Assembly (NCBI GenBank): GCA_041658405.1
Contig: JBBAAG010000033.1
Span: 1 to 30,715 of the forward strand
Origin: Elusimicrobiota bacterium
GTDB lineage: Bacteria; Elusimicrobiota; UBA5214; JBBAAG01
Length of the DNA stretch: 30,715 nucleotides
Direction: 5' to 3'
The notes under the pieces are model-generated. The model did no database searches and had not been told where the DNA came from. It was given only the letters and a program-made list of their open reading frames with translations. Below, piece after piece: positions 9,328 through 18,231 of the stretch. Made by a program: the position numbers and the translations under genes. Within the stretch, counting starts at the first letter, position 1. Each line of letters starts with the position of its first letter.

Positions 9328-10086
9328 TTAAATAATTTTAAAATAACTCAATAATACACCGAGTATTATCACCAAATAAAACAACTTTGTTGACGACACC
9401 TGCAGCATCAGCAATATCGTGCTAACAACAAAAAATACCACCATTAACACTTTCTCACTAAACTGCCATGGCATAAAGAAAATAGTATAACCCGTTAAGC
9501 CAATTATTAATACCACTCCAAAAATATGCATTTTATCTATATACTTCTGCACATTCCACTCCTTAACTTTTTGAATGAATTTAACATTTTCATAGTATCC
9601 CCGTAATAACACATAATACCTTATCGGTAAATGTACGGAGTTATACAACAGCAAAAATATCAATGCCGGCATCCATTCATGGGCACCTTTAAACGCAAAG
9701 AAAAATGCCATTGTGCTTAATGCAACCAACGGCCGCCAGGTCGACCAAAAAAATAAATCACCCAGTGCTGCGATCGGCCCCGCCATCTGCGTTTTAACTG
9801 TACTCACAACATTTTCATCAATTCCACCTCCCGCAGCACGTTTTTCTTCTAATGCAAGTACTGTACCGACAATAGAATTTGACAGGCACGGGTGTGAATT
9901 AAAAAACGTCAGATTCCGCAAGATAGCATTCTTCTGTTCATCGGGATCCTTATAAAACCTACGCAAGTACGGCGCTATTATATAGGTAAACCCAAACGCC
10001 TGTTTGCGGTCATAATTCCAACCTAACTGCAACAGAAATGACCGGAAAAATATTAGTAAAAGATCGCGGCGGTCCAATATTGCCAT
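9328..10086 (-). CDS. PTS mannose-family transporter subunit IID
   Basis: A membrane subunit of a mannose-family PTS permease, which with IIC forms the sugar channel. The 252-residue protein has the IID hallmarks: RSFLLQLGWNYDRKQAFGF near the N-terminus, LRNLTFFNSHP (about 57-67), and TQMAGPIAALGDLFFWSTWRP (about 107-127). Three hydrophobic helices close the C-terminus (about 185-252). It is somewhat shorter than typical IID proteins. It starts one base after the IIC stop, and an HPr gene follows. The sugar specificity cannot be read from sequence. Confidence 0.9.
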   Translation of the reverse strand: MAILDRRDLLLIFFRSFLLQLGWNYDRKQAFGFTYIIAPYLRRFYKDPDEQKNAILRNLTFFNSHPCLSNSIVGTVLALEEKRAAGGGIDENVVSTVKTQMAGPIAALGDLFFWSTWRPLVALSTMAFFFAFKGAHEWMPALIFLLLYNSVHLPIRYYVLLRGYYENVKFIQKVKEWNVQKYIDKMHIFGVVLIIGLTGYTIFFMPWQFSEKVLMVVFFVVSTILLMLQVSSTKLFYLVIILGVLLSYFKII

Positions 10087-10087
10087 A

Positions 10088-10744
10088 TTAATTAGTTCTT
10101 CCTAACAACTTGTCTATAAATCCAGCCCGTCCTTCTATAAACATATTAAATGTTACTGCTAAGCCTAAAAGTATAAACAATTGAAATACCGTATCATAAT
10201 TCACACTGCACGTTATAGGTAACAAAGAATGTATTAATGTTAACAGGTACTTTCCTGCAAATATGATCCCTAGATAGGTTATTAATCTTATAATATACAA
10301 CCAGAAAAGATGATGCGTAATCAATACACCAATATAGCTAAACTCACCGTTGTTTACATGTTGTTCAACCCGTTGTACGTACCTGCTATTTTGCTTGCGT
10401 ACCCAATAATCTATCTGTTGAGACAATATACCGAACGGCAATGCCAGTGCTAAGGCATACAAACAATTACCCGTATCCAATTTGCCGTTTGATAGTATCC
10501 AGAAAACAGAAAAAAACGCAATACCTGTTACATCCGGCAAAAACGTTGTTCCAATCGGTATAACGTTTATCCAGATAAGTTCTATCGCCAACCCAAGCTT
10601 TGCGCCGATTACGATATCACCCATTAAAATACCAACCAAAGTCCCTACCACTATCGGCCGGCCAATCATCAACTGCCCGAAATATGACCCGTCAAGGTGT
10701 AAGAACGCTGCTATTGCGGTAATACCTAATGCTTCAACAAACAT
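10088..10744 (-). CDS. PTS mannose/sorbose-family transporter subunit IIC
   Basis: A 218-residue polytopic membrane subunit of a mannose-family PTS. Several hydrophobic helices are visible (about 1-20, 30-60, 70-90, 95-110, 140-190 and 185-205). The IIC-like sequences GRPIVVGTLVGILMGD and GAKLGLAIELIWINVIPIGT match the family core. It lies between the GH57 gene (6 bp gap) and IID (1 bp gap), so IIC and IID are almost certainly co-translated. The length is a little shorter than the usual 250-270 residues of IIC proteins. Confidence 0.88.
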   Translation of the reverse strand: MFVEALGITAIAAFLHLDGSYFGQLMIGRPIVVGTLVGILMGDIVIGAKLGLAIELIWINVIPIGTTFLPDVTGIAFFSVFWILSNGKLDTGNCLYALALALPFGILSQQIDYWVRKQNSRYVQRVEQHVNNGEFSYIGVLITHHLFWLYIIRLITYLGIIFAGKYLLTLIHSLLPITCSVNYDTVFQLFILLGLAVTFNMFIEGRAGFIDKLLGRTN

Positions 10745-10750
10745 TTTAAA

Positions 10751-12877
10751 TTACAATTCCTTAATCTTAACAACAATTTTTAATGTCCAGCTCATACCAG
10801 GCAATATTTCTATCTTCCAGATAGGCATTATGGTAACACCCTGTTTTACGCGTTCAAACCCGCCTTCAGACAACGATACTGTCTCAAGCGGAACCTGCCA
10901 GATATCCGCTTTCTCATCAAAAATAAATTCAATAGCCAAGTTATTCACGGTATCAACTTTATCCCAGCTGATGACAGAGTTAGTTACCTTAGCCTCATCC
11001 TTCCCGTCCCTAACAAAATCCCCAAAATTAAATTCGGTAGAAAAACACATTCTCACAGGCTTTACAACTCTCGGGGTAAGTTCATACTTAACTTCAAACC
11101 CTGCATCCCCTGACTTCTGAGTAATAACTTTTCTTACTTCCAACTCAATATGTTCCGGGCCAACCCACACATACCCTTTACGGAAAAGCTCGCACTTAAC
11201 TTCAGTAACATCATTCTTCATGATGTTTAACTTGTATGGCTGGTTAACAAAATCGCCTTGTTCTCCGTATTTAGACTTTCTGAAATCCTGGATTGTAGAT
11301 TCAGGATGCAAGAAATGGTCAATCAAAGATACCCTGGGATACCAGTCGTAAAACAGATAATCCTCTAACCCATCTTCCTTTACCTTAACAAGATCATGTA
11401 TCGTTTGTACTTGTCCGTGTATGCTATTTTTTGAACGGTTCTCTATGTATTCAACCAACTTCTTATGATAGGCTTCTTTCCTTCTAGTAAGCACATTTGT
11501 GAGATTAACATTTTTTGGGCGGTAGTCTATCTCAGCAAGCGTACCCCCTACATGCGGCACGATGAAAAGTTTAATTTTTTCTGACGAAATTATTGTCTCA
11601 TTCATTCCATCCATATTATAGTCAATACTCTCTGCATATGAGGAATTCAATGTGCCGTTCATATAATCAACAATATTTTCTGCCATAATCATATCCCTGT
11701 AAACAGCACTGCGCAAATGCGGGAGGTACAACCCGCCAAACACGCCATGCCAGTAACTGCAATTACATTGCGATGAAAGCAATGCATCCTGAGCTTTAAT
11801 GAACTCAATATCTCCAGTTTTATCCGGATGCTGTTCTTGATACTTCCACAACTTATTACTTAACAGCAACGCGTGTTTGTTCATATTATTCGATTCCGAA
11901 TATTTGGTCATAAAATTACGCCAGATTCCACCTTTAACAAAACGCTTCAGTACAATATTTTCTTCTTTTTTCTCATCCAACTGTGTCATTACCTCTTTAA
12001 ATTGCAGCTGTACATCAGACGGTAATGACCATTCTGACATCTCAAAATAACTGCCTGTCGGTATGTATACCCTTCCTAATGGCGGGTATTTTGAAAGGTA
12101 CTCAGAATAATTTATTGTAGGCAACCAGCTTTTATTCTCGGTTAATGATACCGCAAATTTTTCAAGCCATCCATCGGTATATACGTGTTTATACGTTTCG
12201 GGCCATACCCCAAACTTTTCGCCGTCATCCGCAAGGATAAACGCTTTTTTCCCGGATTCATCCGCATTGTCGCGAATATAATCCACAACTTTCTGCGGTG
12301 TACCGCTGAAAGGAACGATATATCTCAACTTCTGGCTTATAGGAAATACATTAAGCTTATACCCCTGGTCCTCAGTTACATAATAACCATCGAGCACAGG
12401 ATAGTTTAATCCAGCGCAGATAAAATGGTAATCATCAAGGAACGTGTACTCCAAGCCTGCATCCGCAATAAATTTTACTAAATGCGGCTCCCAAATACGT
12501 TCTGCAAGCCACATACCCTTAGGTTTTACCCCAAATGTATTTTGGATAAAAATATTAAACTTCTTCAACTGCGCGGCTTTATCTCTATCAGGTATTACGG
12601 GTAGAATTGGTTCGTAATACCCGCCGCTGATCATTTCCACCTGCCCGCGATCCACGAGTTTGCGTATACGTTCAATATACTCCGGCTTGTGAGTAAGTAT
12701 CCAGTCCCACAGACACCCGCTGCAATGTAACGCGAATTTTACATCAGGAAAACGTTCCATTATCTGCAGAAACGGAAGATACGACTTTTCGTAAGCGTAT
12801 TCAAGAACAAAACCGAAATTCCCTACCGGCTGGTGATTATGTATACCAAAAAGAAATACCGCTTTATTTTTACTCAT
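10751..12877 (-). CDS. GH57 family alpha-amylase / 4-alpha-glucanotransferase
   Basis: A 708-residue glycoside hydrolase family 57 enzyme that acts on alpha-1,4-glucans such as glycogen or maltodextrin. The fold begins with GIHNHQPVGNF. The predicted nucleophile is Glu126 in MWLAERIWEP, and the acid/base is in LADDGEKFGVWP (Asp217 or Asp218). The length and the beta-rich C-terminal half resemble Thermococcus litoralis 4-alpha-glucanotransferase with its DUF1925/DUF1926 domains. There is no signal peptide, so the enzyme is cytoplasmic. The gene is embedded between EIIB (8 bp overlap) and EIIC (6 bp gap), which ties alpha-glucan metabolism to the PTS. Hydrolase and transferase activity cannot be separated by inspection. 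Confidence 0.93.
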   Translation of the reverse strand: MSKNKAVFLFGIHNHQPVGNFGFVLEYAYEKSYLPFLQIMERFPDVKFALHCSGCLWDWILTHKPEYIERIRKLVDRGQVEMISGGYYEPILPVIPDRDKAAQLKKFNIFIQNTFGVKPKGMWLAERIWEPHLVKFIADAGLEYTFLDDYHFICAGLNYPVLDGYYVTEDQGYKLNVFPISQKLRYIVPFSGTPQKVVDYIRDNADESGKKAFILADDGEKFGVWPETYKHVYTDGWLEKFAVSLTENKSWLPTINYSEYLSKYPPLGRVYIPTGSYFEMSEWSLPSDVQLQFKEVMTQLDEKKEENIVLKRFVKGGIWRNFMTKYSESNNMNKHALLLSNKLWKYQEQHPDKTGDIEFIKAQDALLSSQCNCSYWHGVFGGLYLPHLRSAVYRDMIMAENIVDYMNGTLNSSYAESIDYNMDGMNETIISSEKIKLFIVPHVGGTLAEIDYRPKNVNLTNVLTRRKEAYHKKLVEYIENRSKNSIHGQVQTIHDLVKVKEDGLEDYLFYDWYPRVSLIDHFLHPESTIQDFRKSKYGEQGDFVNQPYKLNIMKNDVTEVKCELFRKGYVWVGPEHIELEVRKVITQKSGDAGFEVKYELTPRVVKPVRMCFSTEFNFGDFVRDGKDEAKVTNSVISWDKVDTVNNLAIEFIFDEKADIWQVPLETVSLSEGGFERVKQGVTIMPIWKIEILPGMSWTLKIVVKIKEL

Positions 12878-13352
12878 CTTTCAATAATTCCTTTATATTT
12901 TCTTTTGCATCCATAGGCACCGCTCGGGAGTCAATCTGCACACCCATGGAAAATAGTTTATTCAAGATCCTGATATCCTGTGTATCCAGGCCAAGATGAT
13001 TAAAATACAATTTTTTACCGGCACACACATGCATACCGCCAATATTAAGAATTTCAATTTTTATATTTGCATCAACCACCTTTTCCAAATCGGGCAGGTT
13101 TGAGAATAATACAAGTACGCTGTCAGCTTCGTGTTCTTTTTTCTTAAACTTCTCCAGTGCTTGTTGTATACTGAGAATAGAAAGTTTGACATACGACGGT
13201 GTTGCCAGTGACAACAATGCCTGTTGAAGTTCGTCACCCGCTGCATTATCATTTATTACCCATACATGGTTTGAGTGCGTATACCTCAGCCATCCTTCCA
13301 CAACCTGGCCGTGTATCAACCTATCATCAATTCTTATTAATGTTATCCCCAT
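12870..13352 (-). CDS. PTS mannose-family subunit IIB
   Basis: A 160-residue cytoplasmic IIB component of a mannose-family PTS. It accepts phosphate from IIA and transfers it to the sugar. The phosphorylated His is His14 in RIDDRLIHGQVVEGW, the family signature. The remaining segments WVINDNAAGDE and LNIGGMH (about 105-111) are also typical. It lies 12 bp after the IIA gene and overlaps the GH57 start by 8 bp. The subunits are therefore encoded as separate A and B proteins and not as the AB fusion seen in ManX. Confidence 0.93.
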   Translation of the reverse strand: MGITLIRIDDRLIHGQVVEGWLRYTHSNHVWVINDNAAGDELQQALLSLATPSYVKLSILSIQQALEKFKKKEHEADSVLVLFSNLPDLEKVVDANIKIEILNIGGMHVCAGKKLYFNHLGLDTQDIRILNKLFSMGVQIDSRAVPMDAKENIKELLKDE

Positions 13353-13364
13353 AAACTCTTACCG

Positions 13365-13802
13365 TTAACCTTGCTGATTCTTAAGTTTTGCCAATAGCAA
13401 CTGTTTCATAGCCTGAACATTTTTTTTGCCGTCATTAACAACTTTTTCTACTAACTGCTTAAATTCCATTGTTTCACGGTTATTCAATGCACTTACCAGC
13501 ATCATAAGGTTTACACCTGTTACAACTTCAATTTCCGTTGAAGTTGCGCACGACTTCTTCAGTAAAGGCATACACAGATTACACGGTGTCCCACCCATCA
13601 TATCTACTAATATAAGCACCGCATTAACCCCTGCCCATTGCGCGATTACATTATCAAGATCCACACATACTTTATCAGCCGGGCATTCACGGTTAACAGA
13701 GAGTGTTGCCACAAACTCTTTTTGCCCGACAATATTAAGTGCCGTTTTAACAAGTTCATTCCCAAAATTGCCATGTGTTATAACTACAATACCAGTTAAC
13801 AC
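13365..13802 (-). CDS. PTS mannose-family subunit IIA
   Basis: A 145-residue cytoplasmic IIA domain protein that receives phosphate from HPr. The active His is His10 in VVITHGNFGNEL, and LVDMMGGTPCNL (about 66-77) is the second family motif. The start is a GTG at 13800-13802 with an AGGAG ribosome site 10 bp upstream. It follows yvcK by 39 bp. A TATAAT-like sequence lies in the last codons of yvcK, but no good -35 accompanies it, so I do not call a promoter there. Confidence 0.92.
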   Translation of the reverse strand: MLTGIVVITHGNFGNELVKTALNIVGQKEFVATLSVNRECPADKVCVDLDNVIAQWAGVNAVLILVDMMGGTPCNLCMPLLKKSCATSTEIEVVTGVNLMMLVSALNNRETMEFKQLVEKVVNDGKKNVQAMKQLLLAKLKNQQG

Positions 13803-13841
13803 AACTAAGTTTCTCCTAAACCTTAATATTGTGAACCTAAA

Positions 13842-14825
13842 CTATTTATTATACCATTTCTTAATTATTTTATGTATAACTTTCGCAAGTTTTACTGAAT
13901 CATGACGTGCAAATATTTGGGTAGAAACAAAATTACCGGTAAGTATTTTACATAATCTGGTATCCACACGCTCTTTATCGTAAACCACAGGATATGAATT
14001 CTCATGCGCATACCGTTTTGCGAGTACCGCAGGTATTTCACCTGTGTTAGCAAGCACGTAATTAATAATCTTATATCCCCCGTGTTTATACAATGCATCC
14101 AGATGATCACTTAGGGTAAACCCTGAAGTTTCAAGGTTTTGTGTCATAATATTGCACACATAAATCTTAGGCGCTTTTGACTTCCTCAACGTTTCTGCAA
14201 CATTTTTCACAAGAAGGTTTGGTATTATACTGGTAAACAAACTTCCCGGCCCGAGCACCACGGCATCCGCGTTCCTGATCGCGTCAATAACCCGCGGCGC
14301 TGCCGGTGGTGTGCGCATCGGATACAAAAACACTTTCTCGATAGTCCCGCGGGATGTAATATTGGTTTCACCACAGATTGTTTTACCGTTACTAAGCAAC
14401 GCACCGATATTTACATTCGCCAAAGTAACCGGCAGAACAGTACCTCGTATTGCCAATACTCTGCTGGATTCCGTAACTGCTGCATCAAACGTTCCTGCGA
14501 TATCAGTCATTGCCATGAGAAAAAGGTTGCCAAACGAATGTCCTTTAAGCCCGCGGCCTGATTTAAACCTATACCTAAAAAGTTTTGAGAGCAGCATTGT
14601 ATCATCAGCCAGTGAAATCATGCAGTTACGGATATCACCAGGAGGAAGAACTTTAAATTCTTTACGTAACCACCCGGAACTACCACCGTTGTCAGTAACT
14701 GTAACTATCGCAGTTAATCTAAACGGTAAAAGTTTTAACCCTGATAGTAATGTTGACAACCCTGTCCCGCCGCCAATAACTACCAGGTTGAACACTCTTT
14801 GTTTCAACTTGCTGTTAATACTCAT
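13842..14825 (-). CDS. yvcK: YvcK/CofD-like gluconeogenesis factor
   Basis: A 327-residue member of the YvcK (formerly UPF0052) family. These proteins bind UDP-sugars and, in Bacillus and mycobacteria, are needed for growth on gluconeogenic substrates and for normal cell-wall synthesis. The N-terminal VIGGGTGLSTLLSGLK, the TVTDNGGSSGWLRKEF motif, PPGDIRNC and GHSFGNLFL are diagnostic. It overlaps the end of hprK by 11 bp. In Firmicutes yvcK sits with rapZ and whiA; here it sits with hprK and the PTS genes instead. Context supports a role in carbon-flux control. Confidence 0.94.
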   Translation of the reverse strand: MSINSKLKQRVFNLVVIGGGTGLSTLLSGLKLLPFRLTAIVTVTDNGGSSGWLRKEFKVLPPGDIRNCMISLADDTMLLSKLFRYRFKSGRGLKGHSFGNLFLMAMTDIAGTFDAAVTESSRVLAIRGTVLPVTLANVNIGALLSNGKTICGETNITSRGTIEKVFLYPMRTPPAAPRVIDAIRNADAVVLGPGSLFTSIIPNLLVKNVAETLRKSKAPKIYVCNIMTQNLETSGFTLSDHLDALYKHGGYKIINYVLANTGEIPAVLAKRYAHENSYPVVYDKERVDTRLCKILTGNFVSTQIFARHDSVKLAKVIHKIIKKWYNK

Positions 14826-15780
14826 TAGGCTTTTTATCTTCGGACTTATTCTGTGTCATCAACTTAATCAATCGGCGGTTAAGTTCACGTGCAGCGTGAT
14901 GCCCGCGGTTTTTCAACCTCTGATTCATCGCTGCGACTTCTATGAGTACAGCAATGTTTCTCCCAGGACGTATAGGTATTGTTATTTCCGGTATGTTAAC
15001 ATCAAGATATGAATGATAATGTTCTTCTAATCCGATTCTGTCAATCTCCAGGGATTCATTCCAATCCGCTAAGTTCACCACAAGTTCTACTTGCGTACGG
15101 TCAAGCACAGCGCCTATACCGAACAGCATACGTATATCAATAATTCCCAATCCGCGTACTTCCATATGATGCCTGATAATTTCCTGTCCGGCACCGACCA
15201 ACCCTCCCCCGGGATTCTGACGTAATTCAATAACATCATCCGCTACTAATAAATGCCCGCGTTTGAGTAGTTCCAGTGTACACTCGCTCTTACCGATACC
15301 GCTTTCCCCTGAGATCAACACTCCAAGGCCGTATACATCAACAAGAACGCCATGCACGATTGTCATTTTAGCAAGTTTTTCCTGAAGATAATCGTTTAGC
15401 TTTGCAATGAACTGAGTTGTACGCAATGAAGTCGTCAACAACGGCACGTTTGCCTTTTCCGATAATTTAATCATTTCGGGGATTACCGCGAGTCCACGGG
15501 TTATAATAATGCATGGAATATTAAATTCAAAATACTTTGTGAGTATAGTACTTCTTTTCTTCGCGGGTAAAGACATAAGGTATGAATGTTCGCCTTTACC
15601 AATGATTTGTATGCGTTCATTACGGAAATCGTCAAAAAAACCGGTTAGGGTTATACCTGGGCGGTTTATTTCTGCTACGGTAACTACACTATTTCTCCCA
15701 CCCTGTCCTGCAACAAATTCCAGCTGAAATTCAAAAGCCTTATCCTTTACCAGCTGGTCAACAGTTAGCGCTGCTGTCAT
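14815..15780 (-). CDS. hprK: HPr kinase/phosphorylase
   Basis: HprK phosphorylates and dephosphorylates HPr at Ser46 in response to metabolite levels, and so controls PTS flux and carbon regulation. The 321-residue protein has the N-terminal domain (1-130), the catalytic His143 in IVHGVLVDVYG, a Walker A loop at 158-165 (GESGIGKS), ADDVIEL (180-186) and the HprK signature MEVRGLGIIDIR (about 206-217). This is normal length and all key residues are present. The HPr in the same cluster keeps Ser46, so the kinase-substrate pair is intact. It is 4 bp after the EIIA-Ntr-like gene and overlaps yvcK. Confidence 0.96.
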   Translation of the reverse strand: MTAALTVDQLVKDKAFEFQLEFVAGQGGRNSVVTVAEINRPGITLTGFFDDFRNERIQIIGKGEHSYLMSLPAKKRSTILTKYFEFNIPCIIITRGLAVIPEMIKLSEKANVPLLTTSLRTTQFIAKLNDYLQEKLAKMTIVHGVLVDVYGLGVLISGESGIGKSECTLELLKRGHLLVADDVIELRQNPGGGLVGAGQEIIRHHMEVRGLGIIDIRMLFGIGAVLDRTQVELVVNLADWNESLEIDRIGLEEHYHSYLDVNIPEITIPIRPGRNIAVLIEVAAMNQRLKNRGHHAARELNRRLIKLMTQNKSEDKKPNEY

Positions 15781-15784
15781 TGGT

Positions 15785-16243
15785 TCAGTAATTATCCTCT
15801 TCCCGGATAATCTTGATTACCGCATCAACAGATTCCGCGTCACGCAATGCCTGACGGAAAAATTTATCCTTAAGAAGACGCGATATTTTAGCTAATGCCT
15901 TTAAATGCGCCCCCGCAGCTTCAGTCGGAGCTATTAACAATGAAATTATATACACCGGTTCTCCATCAAGAGAATCAAATTCTACGCCTTTTTTTGAGAT
16001 ACCAAACGCCGCCACGATATCGCTTACGTTATCCGACTTACAATGCGGGATTGCCACACCCTGCCCGATTCCTGTAGTCCCAAGTTTTTCGCGTTCCAAC
16101 AACGCCTGGATCGCTTTTTCTTCATTTTTAATTTTTTTTGCTTTTACCAGATAGTCAACTAATTCTTTGATAGCATCTTTCTTTGTTTCGCTCTCAAGAT
16201 TAATCGCAATAGCGTCTGAACAAAGAAAATCCAAAATCTTCAT
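15785..16243 (-). CDS. ptsN: PTS EIIA-Ntr/fructose-type phosphocarrier
   Basis: A 152-residue EIIA of the fructose/nitrogen-regulatory (PtsN) type, which accepts phosphate from HPr or NPr. The active His67 lies in GVAIPHCKSD, preceded by REKLGTTGIGQG, both typical. With no fructose IIB/IIC partner nearby, and with hpf and hprK beside it, a regulatory role like that of PtsN is more likely than sugar transport. The hpf-ptsN-hprK neighbourhood is well known from proteobacteria, although rpoN is not seen here. The gene name is given by analogy. Confidence 0.88.
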   Translation of the reverse strand: MKILDFLCSDAIAINLESETKKDAIKELVDYLVKAKKIKNEEKAIQALLEREKLGTTGIGQGVAIPHCKSDNVSDIVAAFGISKKGVEFDSLDGEPVYIISLLIAPTEAAGAHLKALAKISRLLKDKFFRQALRDAESVDAVIKIIREEDNY

Positions 16244-16272
16244 TTATTTACTACTCCTTCATCCTTGAAACC

Positions 16273-16827
16273 CTAAAAATCTATTTCCAACAACTCACAC
16301 TCATTTTCTGCCGTTAAAAACAATACGCTAAGTTTTTCAGTTGCATTATTAAAAAACGGATAACACTTCAACTTTGAGTCACGGACAATCTCCAATGCTT
16401 CGCGTATTGAACACCCCCGCACTTTATACTGTTGCGTATTAATAACCTTAGGCAGCCGTAAAGTATCGATTTGAATATTAAGTTTTTCAAGATCTTCCGG
16501 CTGAATTTCATAACTCCTGGGTGACTGTTGTTTTCGCCTTGCTGAACGTATCCTATCCTTAAACTTCCCTACCTGGCGTTTAAGTTTATCCGAAACTTCA
16601 TCTATAGCAGTATACAAATCTATCGATTCTGACCGTACCTTAAACGACGCGCTGCCGGAATGCAGTATAATTTCCACGCTATACCTGTTTTTCTCCAGTG
16701 TCACCACCGCGTTCCCGAAAGATTCCTGATAAAAATAGCGTTCTATACGATTAACACGCTTATTAATGTACTCAACTACATCCGGGGTAAGTTTAAAATG
16801 CCGCGCTGTTATATTCAAGTTTATCAC
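16273..16827 (-). CDS. hpf: Ribosome hibernation promoting factor (long form)
   Basis: A 184-residue ribosome-associated factor that promotes 70S inactivation or dimerisation in stationary phase. The N-terminal HPF/YfiA domain starts with NITARHFKLTPDV. A linker rich in Arg/Lys (about 90-105) and a C-terminal domain (about 120-184) with VINTQQYKVRGCSIREALE and CYPFFNNATEKLSVLFL mark the long form. I chose the GTG at 16825-16827, because an AAGGAG site lies 7 bp upstream and the family motif then begins within four residues. An in-frame TTG at 16852-16854 would add nine residues and lacks a ribosome site. It is the first gene after the promoter at 16884-16912. Confidence 0.93.
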   Translation of the reverse strand: MINLNITARHFKLTPDVVEYINKRVNRIERYFYQESFGNAVVTLEKNRYSVEIILHSGSASFKVRSESIDLYTAIDEVSDKLKRQVGKFKDRIRSARRKQQSPRSYEIQPEDLEKLNIQIDTLRLPKVINTQQYKVRGCSIREALEIVRDSKLKCYPFFNNATEKLSVLFLTAENECELLEIDF

Positions 16828-16883
16828 CAGTAAGCTCCTTACTATAAAACCCAAAGCTCCAACAATATAATATCAATTTTTAG

Positions 16884-16912
16884 ATTATATCCATTCCTAT
16901 TCAAAAAGTCAA
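16884..16912 (-). promoter_or_regulatory. Sigma70-type promoter upstream of hpf and the PTS cluster
   Basis: Read on the minus strand, a TTGACT -35 box (16907-16912) and a perfect TATAAT -10 box (16884-16889) are separated by 17 bp, which is ideal. The expected transcription start is about 50 bp before the hpf GTG. It lies in the only sizeable gap between the ceramidase-like gene and hpf. Genes downstream to the left edge are packed with gaps under 60 bp, so this promoter may serve much of the run. Confidence 0.8.
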
Positions 16913-16920
16913 CTATATAA

Positions 16921-18231
16921 TCACTTCCTCAACGTTTGCGCAATCAACGAATTCGCAGTATTCACAACTATACGTTCAATACTATCCTTGAATATAGGCA
17001 ATCCGTACCAAATAGGCGCGCTATGCGTGGCATACCCTTTATCCCTGAACGCTGCTTTTGTAGGTATATACCCGATATCTCCATTCGCATAACCCGCGAT
17101 TAATACATTATATTTCCGCCACTTATTTTTAATCCCTAAACCAATCCCTGTAAAAGTTTCGCCCGGAATTCCAATAATAAACAAATTACCGATTCGTACC
17201 GCATGTATTTCGAGATTATAATCCTTAGGGTACTTACCTTTTTTTACTAACTGTATATCCCTGCATACATACTCGTAAAGCGAATACGCAACCTTTTTTG
17301 TTGCATCCGAAGCTTTTGGATCCGCGCGGGCAGCGAGATATTTTTGCCTGTACAAATCACGCTTCACCATGAGTTCTTTTGTACTTAACGGTTTCTCAAA
17401 AAAAACCTTAACGAATTTTGATTTATAAACCACCGGCCCCTGTACTTTTTTCATCTTGCCTTTCAACACACGCAGGATATCCGTGCTTAATTCCTGCCCG
17501 ACTTTACGCATACAGCTAACAGTTTTCCCGCATCCAACCGCAGGATTTATATCTCCGCATGTACCATTCAAAAACATCACAGTCTTAGCAGAAAGACGTT
17601 TTCCCACAACTTTTTGCACTACACCCGGGTAATCAGCTGATATTTTATAATTCCCGCCCCCTAACACCACAGGATGGCATCCATAATTCGCGATCACCGC
17701 CAAAACTTTCTTACTACCACTATTAACAATTTTTATTACATACAATTGTTTATCAATATCCAACGGTTTCTTTATACGGTTTGCACCGATTTCACTTGTC
17801 CCGGTTCCAACCCAGATAGTTACATTCTCCATTTTCTTCAACGCTGCGAGGACAATCTTAACAATCTTAGTTTTAATTTCTTCTTCAACCTTATCCAAAG
17901 ACACACCTAACCCGCGTAAAGGCGGTAATGCCGGGCCGGAATGCGTATGTGTGGAAGTAATCATCACACAATCCTCCGGTAAACCCGTCAACTTATTTAT
18001 CCGGCAACGTATATCCTTAACAGTTTCCGGGCTTAATCCAATAAGGTCACTTGCCACAATCACGGTGATATTAGCACCATCGGATAACGCTAACGCTTTA
18101 GCTTTTAGGTTATCATACTTCCCGTCTGACGGTTTAGTCCTTGCAGCAAATCCGCAGAGGTCAACCCCAACCTTTGGAGTAATATCTACAGCCGCTACTC
18201 CGGCTGAATAACTATTCTGTATCTTGCTCAT
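16921..18231 (-). CDS. Neutral/alkaline ceramidase N-terminal-domain-like protein, no signal peptide
   Basis: A 436-residue protein resembling the N-terminal catalytic domain of neutral/alkaline non-lysosomal ceramidases, zinc amidases that cleave the N-acyl bond of ceramide. Matches include AGVAAVDITPK at the start, ASDLIG (60-65), the metal/active-site-like THTHSGP at 94-100, ANYGCHPVVL (181-190) and NGTCGDINP (222-230). Genuine ceramidases are about 650 residues long with a C-terminal domain; this one lacks that domain and any signal peptide, so it is probably cytoplasmic. Such short homologues are common and mostly uncharacterised. Its ATG overlaps the preceding stop (ATGA). The real substrate is unknown; an amidated sugar or lipid would fit the operon. 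Confidence 0.8.
   Translation of the reverse strand: MSKIQNSYSAGVAAVDITPKVGVDLCGFAARTKPSDGKYDNLKAKALALSDGANITVIVASDLIGLSPETVKDIRCRINKLTGLPEDCVMITSTHTHSGPALPPLRGLGVSLDKVEEEIKTKIVKIVLAALKKMENVTIWVGTGTSEIGANRIKKPLDIDKQLYVIKIVNSGSKKVLAVIANYGCHPVVLGGGNYKISADYPGVVQKVVGKRLSAKTVMFLNGTCGDINPAVGCGKTVSCMRKVGQELSTDILRVLKGKMKKVQGPVVYKSKFVKVFFEKPLSTKELMVKRDLYRQKYLAARADPKASDATKKVAYSLYEYVCRDIQLVKKGKYPKDYNLEIHAVRIGNLFIIGIPGETFTGIGLGIKNKWRKYNVLIAGYANGDIGYIPTKAAFRDKGYATHSAPIWYGLPIFKDSIERIVVNTANSLIAQTLRK

Noticed and set aside
10482..11120. Long plus-strand open frame of 212 codons
   Set aside because: It is antisense to the IIC and GH57 genes, which have strong family motifs; its composition is that of a shadow frame.
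13842..13870. TATAAT on the minus strand at the end of yvcK, a possible promoter for EIIA
   Set aside because: The box is formed by the final Tyr-Asn codons and no reasonable -35 lies 16-18 bp upstream.
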